Below are positions 1-6,237 of a stretch of DNA of 14,533 nucleotides, one piece after another. Each line of letters opens with the position of its first letter. The stretch's first letter is position 1. The position numbers and the translations under genes are program-made. The DNA is taken from NCBI GenBank assembly GCA_900546735.1, contig URDW01000038.1, positions 1 to 14,533 on the forward strand. Direction: 5' to 3'. Origin of the DNA: an uncultured Oscillospiraceae bacterium. Lineage in GTDB: Bacteria > Bacillota > Clostridia > Oscillospirales > Acutalibacteraceae. Under the pieces are notes generated by a model. The model saw nothing but the letters and a program-made list of their open reading frames with translations, was not told the DNA's origin and ran no database searches.

Positions 1-48
1 CGAGATCGCTCAGTGTCTCGTGGGCTCGGAGATGTGTATAAGAGACAG
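1..48 (+). other. Illumina P7/i7/Nextera adapter remnant (not genomic)
   Basis: Bases 1-6 (CGAGAT) match the 3' end of the Illumina P7 oligonucleotide. Bases 7-14 (CGCTCAGT) are an 8-base i7 index; from memory this is the adapter-strand form of the Nextera XT index N724. Bases 15-48 match the Nextera read-2 transposase adapter, ending in the 19-base mosaic end AGATGTGTATAAGAGACAG. The order P7 end, index, transposon end is exactly library construction order, so this is untrimmed adapter at a contig end and not a native transposon. It truncates the DUF896 gene on the other strand. Confidence 0.97.
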
Positions 49-211
49 TGTAATATGTGTTATCGAGCTGCGCGGTCAGGCTGGCTTTCATTGCATCAAT
101 ATAGGCGCGGCGCAGCGCGGCCTGTTCCGTTTTTTCCGCATCGGTCAGGCCCTCAGACTTTGCCTTGCGCGCCAGCGTATTAATGCGTTCGATCTGTTCC
201 TGTGTAATCAT
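49..211 (-). CDS. DUF896 (UPF0291/YnzC-like) small protein, 3' end missing
   Basis: Read from an ATG at 211, the minus strand encodes [20 protein letters not shown] followed by GLTDAEK, an EQAALR stretch and [12 protein letters not shown], then [10 protein letters not shown] where the adapter junction interrupts it after 54 codons. This pattern (two helices, a GLT-x-E-E turn and an R-x-x-YIDA-x-KASL second helix) is the DUF896 family, small cytosolic proteins of Firmicutes, usually about 60-80 residues, with no well-defined function. About 10-25 C-terminal residues are missing. Its ATG overlaps the rpoD stop in a 4-base ATGA, so it is probably translated by coupling to rpoD and belongs to the same operon. 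It is too short and too truncated to stand out as an open frame; the family call rests on recalled consensus and not on a search. Confidence 0.85.
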
Positions 212-1338
212 CCGTCAATAAAATCCTTTAATTTTTTGCTGCGGCTCGGATGGCGCAGTTTTCTGAGTGCCTTGGCCTCGATCTGGCGAATGCGCTCACG
301 CGTTACGTTGAACTCCTTGCCGACTTCCTCGAGCGTTTTCGGGTTGCCGTCATCCAGGCCAAAGCGCAGGCGCAGCACCTTTTCTTCCCGCGGGGTCAGT
401 GTTTTAAGCACTTCGGAAAGCTGCTCTTTCAGCAAGCTGATAGAGGCAGCATCAGCCGGGGCAAGGGCCTCGTCGTCCGGAATAAAGTCACCGAGGTGAG
501 AGTCCTCTTCCTCGCCGATCGGCGTTTCCAGTGAAACAGGCTCCTGCGCCACACGCAAAATCTCGCGCACCTTGTCGGTAGACATGTCCAAATACTCCGC
601 AATCTCATCCGGCGTAGGTTCGCGGCCGTTTTCGTGCAGAAGCTGCGAATTGGCCTTTTTCACTTTGTTGATGGTTTCGACCATATGCACCGGAATACGG
701 ATGGTCCTGGCCTGGTCGGCAATAGCACGCGTAATGGCCTGGCGGATCCACCAGGTGGCATATGTGGAGAACTTAAAGCCTTTCGTGTAATCGAATTTAT
801 CCACAGCCTTGATCAGACCGAGGTTACCCTCCTGGATCAGGTCCAGGAACTGCATGCCACGGCCGACATATTTTTTGGCAATGCTGACGACCAGACGCAG
901 ATTTGCCTCAGCAAGGCGCTGCTTGGCCTTTTGGTCATCTTCCGAGATGCGCATGGCCAGGTCGATCTCTTCTTCCGGGGTCAGAAGCGGTACACGGCCG
1001 ATCTCTTTCAGATATACCTTGACTGGGTCATCCATGGCCGTTGCCTCATTGGTGGCCACGGTTTCCTGCGCGTCCGTCTCTTTCGGCAGGTCTACTTCCA
1101 GACTGATGCCGTCCAGCGCTTCGGCCGAGAAATCGTCTATGATCGTGATGTTGTTTGACTCGACCATTTCATTGAGTTTTTCCAGCTCTTCCACATCAAG
1201 ATCCAGATCCACGATCAGCATGTCGATATCCTGCGCGGTCAAATGGCCGGCAGCTTTGCCCTTTTCGATCAGCGCTTTAAACGCAGCGTTCTTTTTCGCC
1301 TCACTGACCGGGGCATTAGGGGTAAGATTTATTTCCAT
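208..1338 (-). CDS. rpoD: RNA polymerase primary sigma factor (sigma-70, RpoD/SigA)
   Basis: This 376-residue protein is the housekeeping sigma factor that directs RNA polymerase to -10/-35 promoters. It has a short region 1.1 (about residues 15-60), an acidic linker, region 1.2 (about 102-133, [20 protein letters not shown]), region 2 (about 140-215) with the -10 melting helix [17 protein letters not shown], region 3 from [15 protein letters not shown] to about 295, and region 4 (about 308-375) with the -35 recognition helix [20 protein letters not shown]. The length and the compact region 1.1 match SigA of Firmicutes, not the longer proteobacterial RpoD. Start ATG at 1338 is preceded by AGAGGAG (about 1345-1351). 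It lies 17 bases after the dnaG stop and overlaps the next gene by 4 bases. Regions 1.2, 2, 3 and 4 are all present, which excludes an alternative sigma factor. Confidence 0.98.
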   Translation of the reverse strand: MEINLTPNAPVSEAKKNAAFKALIEKGKAAGHLTAQDIDMLIVDLDLDVEELEKLNEMVESNNITIIDDFSAEALDGISLEVDLPKETDAQETVATNEATAMDDPVKVYLKEIGRVPLLTPEEEIDLAMRISEDDQKAKQRLAEANLRLVVSIAKKYVGRGMQFLDLIQEGNLGLIKAVDKFDYTKGFKFSTYATWWIRQAITRAIADQARTIRIPVHMVETINKVKKANSQLLHENGREPTPDEIAEYLDMSTDKVREILRVAQEPVSLETPIGEEEDSHLGDFIPDDEALAPADAASISLLKEQLSEVLKTLTPREEKVLRLRFGLDDGNPKTLEEVGKEFNVTRERIRQIEAKALRKLRHPSRSKKLKDFIDG

Positions 1339-1355
1339 ATACGGCTCCTCTTCAT

Positions 1356-3116
1356 TTATGTATGATTTTTGTTGTTTTTATCAAACAGATGGCGAAAATC
1401 GTCATCTGAAATATGTGTAATATCCTGCGGCGCTTTTCGGTACTCGGCCTGCAGCGTTTTTAAGCACTCTAAAAACTCACGCTTGGGGTCGTCGCTCTTT
1501 GCACCGGTTGCAGCCAGGCGGCTGAGACGTGACAGCTCCTCCTCCGACAGGTACTGTGACAAAGAAGTCAGGCTGATGTCGAGCGCGTTTTGTATGCGCT
1601 CGGCAAGCAAAGTAAAAACCGTTTTGAAAAAGCCATTGTTGACAGCCTCGGCCGAAAAGCCGGACTTGTCCAGAAGCTGTGCGCAGTCCGGGTAAAGCAT
1701 CAGCAAAACGATCAGCCTGTCCTGCGCCTTGTAGGCCTTTACCGATTCATTGAGCCGGTGCGCTTCCTTGACATTGTCTGTAATGCTGTCGCGCACGATC
1801 TCGCGGTTCTGGCGGTATTTTTCGCCGCCGGTGTGGCGTTTTTGGTAAGCCTGCAGCTGAGCCGTCAGGCTGGTTTTTTCAATTTGCAGTTCGTCGGCAA
1901 GACGCGAAAGATAAACATCCTGCTCTACCGGCGAAACATCGGCCAAAACGCGCATACAGGCATTTACATACTGGATTTTGCCGCTCGTCGTCTCCAGCGG
2001 AAACTGGTCGCGCAGCTTTAAAAGCGCATACTCGGTTTCATTGGCTGATTTTTCGATCATACCGCGAAAACGGTCGGCGCCGAGATTTTTGATGATCTCG
2101 TCCGGGTCCTTGCCGCCGTAAAGCGACGGGATGCGGATTTTCAGATCGGTCTTGCGAAACATCGGCACCGCTTTGTTCAGGGCTTTTTGGCCGGCCTCGT
2201 CGGCGTCGTAAACCAAAATCACCTCGTCAGCATAACGGGCGATCAGGTGCACCTGCTCTTCCGTCAGCGCCGTGCCGCAGCCGGCGACTGCATTGGGAAA
2301 GCCTGCCTGGTGCATCATGATCACATCCATATACCCTTCGCACAGTATAATGGCACGTTCGCCGCTATCCTTCGCAAAATTCAGTGAAAAAAGCGCGTTC
2401 GTTTTTTTGTAAACGAGCGTATCAGACGTATTGATATACTTTGGTTTGCTGTCATCCAGCACACGCCCGCCAAAAGCAATCACATTGCCGCGCACGTCAA
2501 TGATCGGCGTCATTACGCGGTTGCGAAACACATCGTAATACCCGCCGTTTCGGCCGCGCCGGGCAAGCCCGGCCTGTTCCACGTCTGAAGCTTTGTACCC
2601 TTTAGCGGTCAAGTGGCGCAAAAGCGCGTCCCATGTATTGGGTGCATAACCCAGGCCGAAATGGCGGACCGTCTGTTCAGTCAGTTTACGGTTTTGATAG
2701 TACTGTCGTGCCGTCTCGGCATCCTTGCCTGCAGCATAAAGGCTGCTGTAAAAAAACTTGGCGGCTGCACGGTTGATTTCCAAAATGGTGCGGCGCTTGA
2801 CAGAAAGACTGTCATCCACACCCTCCTGTGGCATGTTGAGCCCGGCGCGCTCTGCCAGAAAACGGACGGCATCGACATAATCCAGGTTTTCGATTTTTTT
2901 GATAAACGTGATCGCATCGCCGCCGGCGCCGCAGCCAAAGCAGTAAAACGACTGTGTTTGCGGATACACGGTAAACGACGGTGTTTTTTCATTGTGAAAC
3001 GGGCACAGACCAACCAGTGTAGAGCCGCGCCGTTTCAGCTGCACATACGGTGAGATCACATCTTCAATTTCAGATTTGAATTTCAGCTCCTGCAAAAAAG
3101 ACTCAGGAATGGGCAC
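1356..3116 (-). CDS. dnaG: DNA primase DnaG
   Basis: DnaG makes the RNA primers for lagging-strand replication and works with the replicative helicase. The 586-residue product has the N-terminal CHC2 zinc finger with Cys38, His41, Cys59 and Cys62 (spacing CX2HX17CX2C). The primase core follows at about 110-250 and includes the YINTSDT and TNALFSL segments. The TOPRIM catalytic fold has Glu260 in the [10 protein letters not shown] motif and Asp304/Asp306 in the VYDADEAG motif, the expected metal-binding acids. The C-terminal part (about 430-586) is the poorly conserved helicase-binding region. The start is a GTG at 3116; it is favoured because GGAGGTGA (3121-3128) sits just upstream at normal spacing and the protein then begins [11 protein letters not shown], the usual N-terminal helix. 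It follows the dGTPase-like gene by 18 bases and precedes rpoD by 17 bases, so it is operonic with both. Confidence 0.98.
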   Translation of the reverse strand: MPIPESFLQELKFKSEIEDVISPYVQLKRRGSTLVGLCPFHNEKTPSFTVYPQTQSFYCFGCGAGGDAITFIKKIENLDYVDAVRFLAERAGLNMPQEGVDDSLSVKRRTILEINRAAAKFFYSSLYAAGKDAETARQYYQNRKLTEQTVRHFGLGYAPNTWDALLRHLTAKGYKASDVEQAGLARRGRNGGYYDVFRNRVMTPIIDVRGNVIAFGGRVLDDSKPKYINTSDTLVYKKTNALFSLNFAKDSGERAIILCEGYMDVIMMHQAGFPNAVAGCGTALTEEQVHLIARYADEVILVYDADEAGQKALNKAVPMFRKTDLKIRIPSLYGGKDPDEIIKNLGADRFRGMIEKSANETEYALLKLRDQFPLETTSGKIQYVNACMRVLADVSPVEQDVYLSRLADELQIEKTSLTAQLQAYQKRHTGGEKYRQNREIVRDSITDNVKEAHRLNESVKAYKAQDRLIVLLMLYPDCAQLLDKSGFSAEAVNNGFFKTVFTLLAERIQNALDISLTSLSQYLSEEELSRLSRLAATGAKSDDPKREFLECLKTLQAEYRKAPQDITHISDDDFRHLFDKNNKNHT

Positions 3117-3134
3117 CGTCTCACCTCCGAAAAA

Positions 3135-4136
3135 TTATGTAACCCAAAATTTCGGCACATAAAGCTGATTGAAAATTTTTACGGCATAAACATCGCTCAT
3201 GCCGGCAATATAATCACAAACGGCACGCTGTGTTCCCTCTTCCTCCGCGATTTTAACATACATGTCGGGCATGTCCTGCGGGTCGGCCGTATAATGTGCA
3301 AAAAGAAGCCCAAGCATTTCAGCGGCCTTTTTTTCTTCACTTTTACAGACGGGGTTTGTATAGACCGCCACCATCATATAATCGTGCAGATCGTCAAAAT
3401 TGACCTGCATATGCTCACTCATACAGATCGTGTCGGCGCTGTTATCGATCACATCGCGCACCATATTGTCGATACGTTCCGTCTTGGACATGCCAAGCGC
3501 CATGCGCAGCTCGATCGGGATATCCTCTTCATAGATCACACCGGCCCGGATGGCGTCGTCTATGTCGTGGTTGAGGTAAGCAATTTTGTCGGCAATGCGG
3601 ATGATGCGCCCCTCCAGTGTAAAAGCCTCCTGCCCTTTTGTATGGCAAAGGATGCCGTCGCACACTTCAGCCGTCAGATTCAGCCCGGCGCCGTCTTTTT
3701 CAAGCTTTTTCACAACACGAACGCTTTGCTCATAATGCTTAAAGCCACAGGAAGCCAGCTGATTCAGGGCGCGTTCCCCCGCGTGGCCGAACGGTGTGTG
3801 ACCCAAATCATGGCCAAGGGCGATCGCCTCGGTCAGATCCTCATTCAGCGACAATGCACGCGCGATCGTGCGCGCGATCTGCGCGACCTCCAGCGTATGG
3901 GTCAGGCGCGTGCGGTAATGGTCGCCACTCGGCGACAAAAAGACCTGCGTTTTATGCTTCAGCCGGCGGAAAGACTGGCAGTGAATGATACGGTCGCGGT
4001 CACGCTGAAAACAGGTGCGCAAAGGGCACGCCGCCTCATCCCGCTCGCGGCCGCGCGAATGCGCCGAAAGACAGGCGCGCGCACTTAAAATAAGCGCTTC
4101 GTTTGCCTGCGTTTTCTCACGAATAGTATCTGCCAT
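3135..4136 (-). CDS. dgt: dGTPase-like HD-domain triphosphohydrolase
   Basis: This is a deoxyguanosinetriphosphate triphosphohydrolase-like protein. The family hydrolyses dNTPs to deoxynucleosides and triphosphate, which would affect dNTP pools for replication. HD-superfamily signatures are visible (numbered from the ATG at 4136): RLTHTLEVAQ with His80, the GHDLGHTPFGHAGE block with His109-Asp110, and an ADKIAYLNHDIDD stretch (about 182-194) that supplies the last metal-binding Asp. The open frame also allows an ATG 15 bases upstream at 4151, but GGGGTG (4142-4147) sits 5 bases from the ATG at 4136 and would lie inside the longer version, so I chose 4136 (333 aa). It is the first gene of the dgt-dnaG-rpoD-DUF896 block. 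The true substrate could be another dNTP; the family is mixed. The family assignment is firm and the symbol less so. Confidence 0.93.
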   Translation of the reverse strand: MADTIREKTQANEALILSARACLSAHSRGRERDEAACPLRTCFQRDRDRIIHCQSFRRLKHKTQVFLSPSGDHYRTRLTHTLEVAQIARTIARALSLNEDLTEAIALGHDLGHTPFGHAGERALNQLASCGFKHYEQSVRVVKKLEKDGAGLNLTAEVCDGILCHTKGQEAFTLEGRIIRIADKIAYLNHDIDDAIRAGVIYEEDIPIELRMALGMSKTERIDNMVRDVIDNSADTICMSEHMQVNFDDLHDYMMVAVYTNPVCKSEEKKAAEMLGLLFAHYTADPQDMPDMYVKIAEEEGTQRAVCDYIAGMSDVYAVKIFNQLYVPKFWVT

Positions 4137-4268
4137 GACATCACCCCACATTATACCGCATGTTTCATTATTTTATACGCGTTTTTTTGCAAAAACCCTT
4201 TTTATTGATTCAGTATTGACGAAAATCCGAAAAATATTGTATCATAACACCAGTAGGAAGGTGAAAAC
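4137..4268. promoter_or_regulatory. Divergent promoter region between dgt-like gene and metallophosphoesterase
   Basis: This AT-rich spacer must hold the start sites for both flanking genes. The plus-strand promoter is listed separately. On the minus strand a perfect TATAAT occupies 4150-4155, but it lies so close to the dgt-like RBS that the transcript would begin at the RBS itself. A second -10-like TATAAA is at 4172-4177 and would give a leader of about 28 bases. Neither has a convincing -35 at 16-18 bases, so the operon promoter is not settled. Confidence 0.4.
4216..4263 (+). promoter_or_regulatory. Sigma-A-type promoter and RBS of the metallophosphoesterase gene
   Basis: A -35 box TTGACG (4216-4221) and a -10 box TATCAT (4240-4245) are separated by 18 bases, each one base from consensus. 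The RBS AGGAAGGTG (4255-4263) follows, 5 bases before the ATG at 4269. The predicted leader is about 15-20 bases. Confidence 0.65.
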
Positions 4269-5135
4269 ATGAAAAAAGCGAACACTCTGTTGCTCCTTGG
4301 TGCACTGGCCGGTGCAGGCGGTGCGGTGCTGCTTGCCAAACGGCAGAACGAGCACATTGTGACCACCACATACCGTTTGGAAAACGCCAGCATCACCAAA
4401 CCGGTAAAGATCGTGCAGCTGTCAGACCTGCACTCGGCTATCCTGCCGACATTGGAAGAAAAAACGCGTGCCCTTTCGCCGGATCTGATCGCCGTGACCG
4501 GCGATTATATCAACGACCGCGGTAAAAACAAAACAAACATGCTGCAGTTTGCACGCACACTTTGCAGCATTGCGCCGGTCGCCTATATTCCCGGCAACCA
4601 CGAACGCCGCCTGCCGTATTTTGAAGCGCTGATGCAGCAGCTGGAAGCCGCCGGGTTTCATGTGCTGGTCAACCGTGAGGAACGTTTTCAGCTGGGCGGC
4701 AACACCATCTCGGTTTTAGGCCTCAGTGAAAAGCAGGCCGATAAAAAAGACTATGTAAAGCGTGCCATGGGCAATTTTCAGTACGATGACCTGACGCCGC
4801 TTTTAAAAGACTTTGAAACGCGTGAAGGGTTTAAGCTGGTGCTGTGCCACTTTCCCGAAAACTTTGAAAAGATCGAAGCGCTGCGCTACAGCCGTTTTAA
4901 CTTTGACCTGATGCTCAGCGGCCACGCACACGGCGGTCAGTTTGACTTACCGGGTATTGGCCCGTGCTTTTCACCGGGACAGGGGCTGTTCCCGAAATAC
5001 GCCAAAGGCATTTTCGGTACGCACCCGCAGATGATCGTTTCACGCGGGCTCGGAAATTCGGAATTTCCGCTTCGCCTGTTCAACTACCCCGAAATCGTCA
5101 ACATTGAAATACAACCAAAGCAACAAAGGAAGTAA
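4269..5135 (+). CDS. Membrane-tethered calcineurin-like metallophosphoesterase (YkuE/YaeI type)
   Basis: The 288-residue protein has a short lysine-led N-terminal hydrophobic segment (about 6-23, TLLLLGALAGAGGAVLLA) and a single calcineurin-like phosphoesterase domain that should face outside. All five metal and catalytic blocks are intact: SDLHS (Asp53, His55), VTGDY (Asp79), PGNHERR (Asn110, His111), LCHFP (His194) and SGHAHGG (His219, His221). A dinuclear metal centre cleaving phosphoester bonds is therefore expected. YkuE-type relatives are membrane-associated; the substrate here cannot be told. The gene stands alone between the divergent dgt operon and the convergent yigZ-like gene. It is a useful contrast to the degraded copy of the same fold in the large protein at 9884-14389. 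Confidence 0.93.
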   Translation: MKKANTLLLLGALAGAGGAVLLAKRQNEHIVTTTYRLENASITKPVKIVQLSDLHSAILPTLEEKTRALSPDLIAVTGDYINDRGKNKTNMLQFARTLCSIAPVAYIPGNHERRLPYFEALMQQLEAAGFHVLVNREERFQLGGNTISVLGLSEKQADKKDYVKRAMGNFQYDDLTPLLKDFETREGFKLVLCHFPENFEKIEALRYSRFNFDLMLSGHAHGGQFDLPGIGPCFSPGQGLFPKYAKGIFGTHPQMIVSRGLGNSEFPLRLFNYPEIVNIEIQPKQQRK

Positions 5136-5152
5136 AACTCCCTTTTCTTTTT
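5125..5152 (+). terminator. Probable intrinsic terminator after metallophosphoesterase
   Basis: AAAGGAAG (5125-5132) can pair with CTCCCTTT (5138-5145) around a 5-base TAAAA loop, with one A/C mismatch, followed by the T-rich TCTTTTT (5146-5152). The stem is AT-rich, overlaps the stop codon and is weak, so the call is moderate. It sits in the 41-base gap between convergent genes. Confidence 0.5.
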
Positions 5153-5176
5153 CCATGTCATTAAAAACATTTTAAA

Positions 5177-5800
5177 TTAATCTACAGCGGCAAAAACCGT
5201 GCCGTCATTTTTCGGCAGGCACTTCCCTCCGCTGTGTTCGCAAACCGCCGCACAAAACGCATCTGTCTTTTCACAGGCAAGACGGCAGCACACCGTAACG
5301 TCCTGCGCAAACTGCGACGATTCCTCTACCGCACCGTACTGCGCCATCAAAATACGCAGACGGTCGTAAAAAGCATAGTCCAGCTTCATCTGCAGCACAT
5401 CGCATGGCTGCATGGTCACGACGCCCGCAGCGTCCAGTGCGATTTTGCAGCCATGGGCATATGCGCGCACAAGCCCGCCGGCTCCCAGCAAAATGCCGCC
5501 GAAATAACGCGTAACGACTACACAGACACCGACGACCTGCGCCTTTTCGATCACCTCCAGCACCGGCATGCCGGCCGTGCCGGAGGGCTCACCGTCGTCA
5601 CTGAAGCGTTTGGTGATACCATCGGGCAGAAGATAGGCCCAGACATTGTGGGTGGCGTCGCGGTACCTGCTTTTGATCTCGGCCACGAACTGCATGGCTG
5701 CATCGGCCGAATCGATCGGTGCGGCATGACCAATAAATTCAGACTTTTTTTCAACAAACCGGTCCGAAGCCGGCTGTTTGACCGTTTTGTACGACTTCAT
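5177..5800 (-). CDS. yigZ: YigZ/IMPACT-family protein (UPF0029 + DUF1949)
   Basis: This cytosolic protein (207 aa) belongs to the YigZ/YvyE/IMPACT family. Members have an N-terminal UPF0029 domain with a ribosomal-protein-S5-like fold and a C-terminal DUF1949 domain; the bacterial function is unclear, with a link to translation proposed. Visible signatures are KKSEFIGHAAP near the N terminus, DATHNVWAY, DDGEPSGTAGMPVLEV and VVVTRYFGGILLGAGGLVRAY. The C-terminal ferredoxin-like part spans about residues 135-195. An in-frame GTG at 5809 is a possible alternative start (210 aa), with AGG about 5 bases upstream. I prefer the ATG at 5800 because MKSYKTVK aligns with the usual N terminus of YvyE-like proteins. 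It lies directly downstream of rpmE on the same strand, with the rpmE terminator ending about 11-20 bases before its start. Confidence 0.93.
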   Translation of the reverse strand: MKSYKTVKQPASDRFVEKKSEFIGHAAPIDSADAAMQFVAEIKSRYRDATHNVWAYLLPDGITKRFSDDGEPSGTAGMPVLEVIEKAQVVGVCVVVTRYFGGILLGAGGLVRAYAHGCKIALDAAGVVTMQPCDVLQMKLDYAFYDRLRILMAQYGAVEESSQFAQDVTVCCRLACEKTDAFCAAVCEHSGGKCLPKNDGTVFAAVD

Positions 5801-5819
5801 ACACACCACATCTGCCTAC

Positions 5820-5848
5820 AAAAAAAGGCAACGCGAACGTTGCCTTTT
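5820..5848 (-). terminator. Strong intrinsic terminator of rpmE
   Basis: On the minus strand, GGCAACG (5838-5844) and CGTTGCC (5827-5833) form a perfect 7-pair stem around a TTCG loop, flanked by AAAA (5845-5848) that can extend the stem and followed by seven T residues (plus-strand A run 5820-5826). It starts 7 bases after the rpmE stop. It is largely symmetrical, but the longer T run is on the minus side. Confidence 0.9.
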
Positions 5849-5854
5849 GTTTGT

Positions 5855-6058
5855 TTAACCTTTGATACCATATCTCTTGTTAAAGCGATCCACGCGCCCG
5901 CCGGTATCCACGAGCTTTTGCTTGCCGGTGAAGAACGGATGACATTTGGAGCAGATATCTACCTTCATGTCACCTTTCGTGCTCTTTGTGACGTAAGTAG
6001 CGCCGCAAGCGCATTTAACAGTGCATTCTTTGTATTCAGGATGAATTCCGTCTTTCAT
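5855..6058 (-). CDS. rpmE: Ribosomal protein bL31 (zinc-binding form)
   Basis: This 67-residue protein is large-subunit ribosomal protein L31. It starts [16 protein letters not shown] and has the [15 protein letters not shown] block and the C-terminal [10 protein letters not shown] tail. The four zinc ligands of the C+ type are present at Cys16, Cys18, Cys36 and Cys39, so this is the zinc-replete form and not the zinc-free paralogue (rpmE2/ykrB). The open frame extends 21 codons upstream, but those residues are not L31-like, would cover the promoter, and AGAGGTGA (6064-6071) is at proper distance from the ATG at 6058. The gene is monocistronic with its own promoter and terminator. Confidence 0.97.
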   Translation of the reverse strand: MKDGIHPEYKECTVKCACGATYVTKSTKGDMKVDICSKCHPFFTGKQKLVDTGGRVDRFNKRYGIKG

Positions 6059-6092
6059 TACTTTCACCTCTTTGCAAATTGTTAGCGGTAGT

Positions 6093-6143
6093 ATATTACC
6101 ACACCAAGCGCAAAATTGCAATAGTTTTTTTATATAATTTCAA
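6093..6143 (-). promoter_or_regulatory. Strong sigma-A promoter of rpmE with extended -10 and AT-rich UP region
   Basis: On the minus strand, TTGCAA (plus coordinates 6116-6121) and TAATAT (6093-6098) are 17 bases apart, with TGG immediately before the -10 (extended -10). An A/T tract (6122-6143) lies just upstream of the -35 and looks like an UP element. Predicted start is near 6086, giving a leader of about 28 bases that carries the RBS. This strength fits a ribosomal protein gene. No zinc-repressor site was evident by eye. Confidence 0.75.
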
Positions 6144-6171
6144 AGAACGTTTGTAAAAACGCGGATCGGAC

Positions 6172-6204
6172 AAAAAAATCCCCCGGCGGATACCGCCGGA
6201 GGAT
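6172..6204 (-). terminator. Strong intrinsic terminator ending the two-gene repeat-protein locus
   Basis: On the minus strand a 12-pair stem, ATCC-T-CCGGCGG (6193-6204) with CCGCCGG-G-GGAT (6178-6189), closes a 3-base loop and is followed by seven T residues (plus-strand A run 6172-6178). The single non-Watson-Crick position is a G-U wobble in the minus-strand RNA but an A/C mismatch in the plus-strand RNA, which supports minus-strand use. It lies 34 bases beyond the stop codon of the large gene. Confidence 0.92.
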
Positions 6205-6237
6205 CTTTTTGTTTTGCAAACCGAAATTCGGTCACAT

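Noticed and set aside
30..48. Native transposon (Tn5) end at the left edge
   Set aside because: The 19-base mosaic end is preceded by the Nextera tail, an index and the P7 end, so it is a library artefact.
20..499. Plus-strand open frame starting within the adapter and encoding an MCIRDS-type N terminus
   Set aside because: Its beginning is translated Nextera adapter and the rest is antisense to rpoD and DUF896.
3294..4088. 264-codon plus-strand frame opposite the dgt-like gene
   Set aside because: It is codon-aligned antisense to a well-recognised HD-domain gene, with no RBS or recognisable motif.
6059..6121. 21-codon N-terminal extension of rpmE
   Set aside because: The residues are not L31-like and the segment contains the RBS, the predicted transcription start and the -10/-35 promoter elements.
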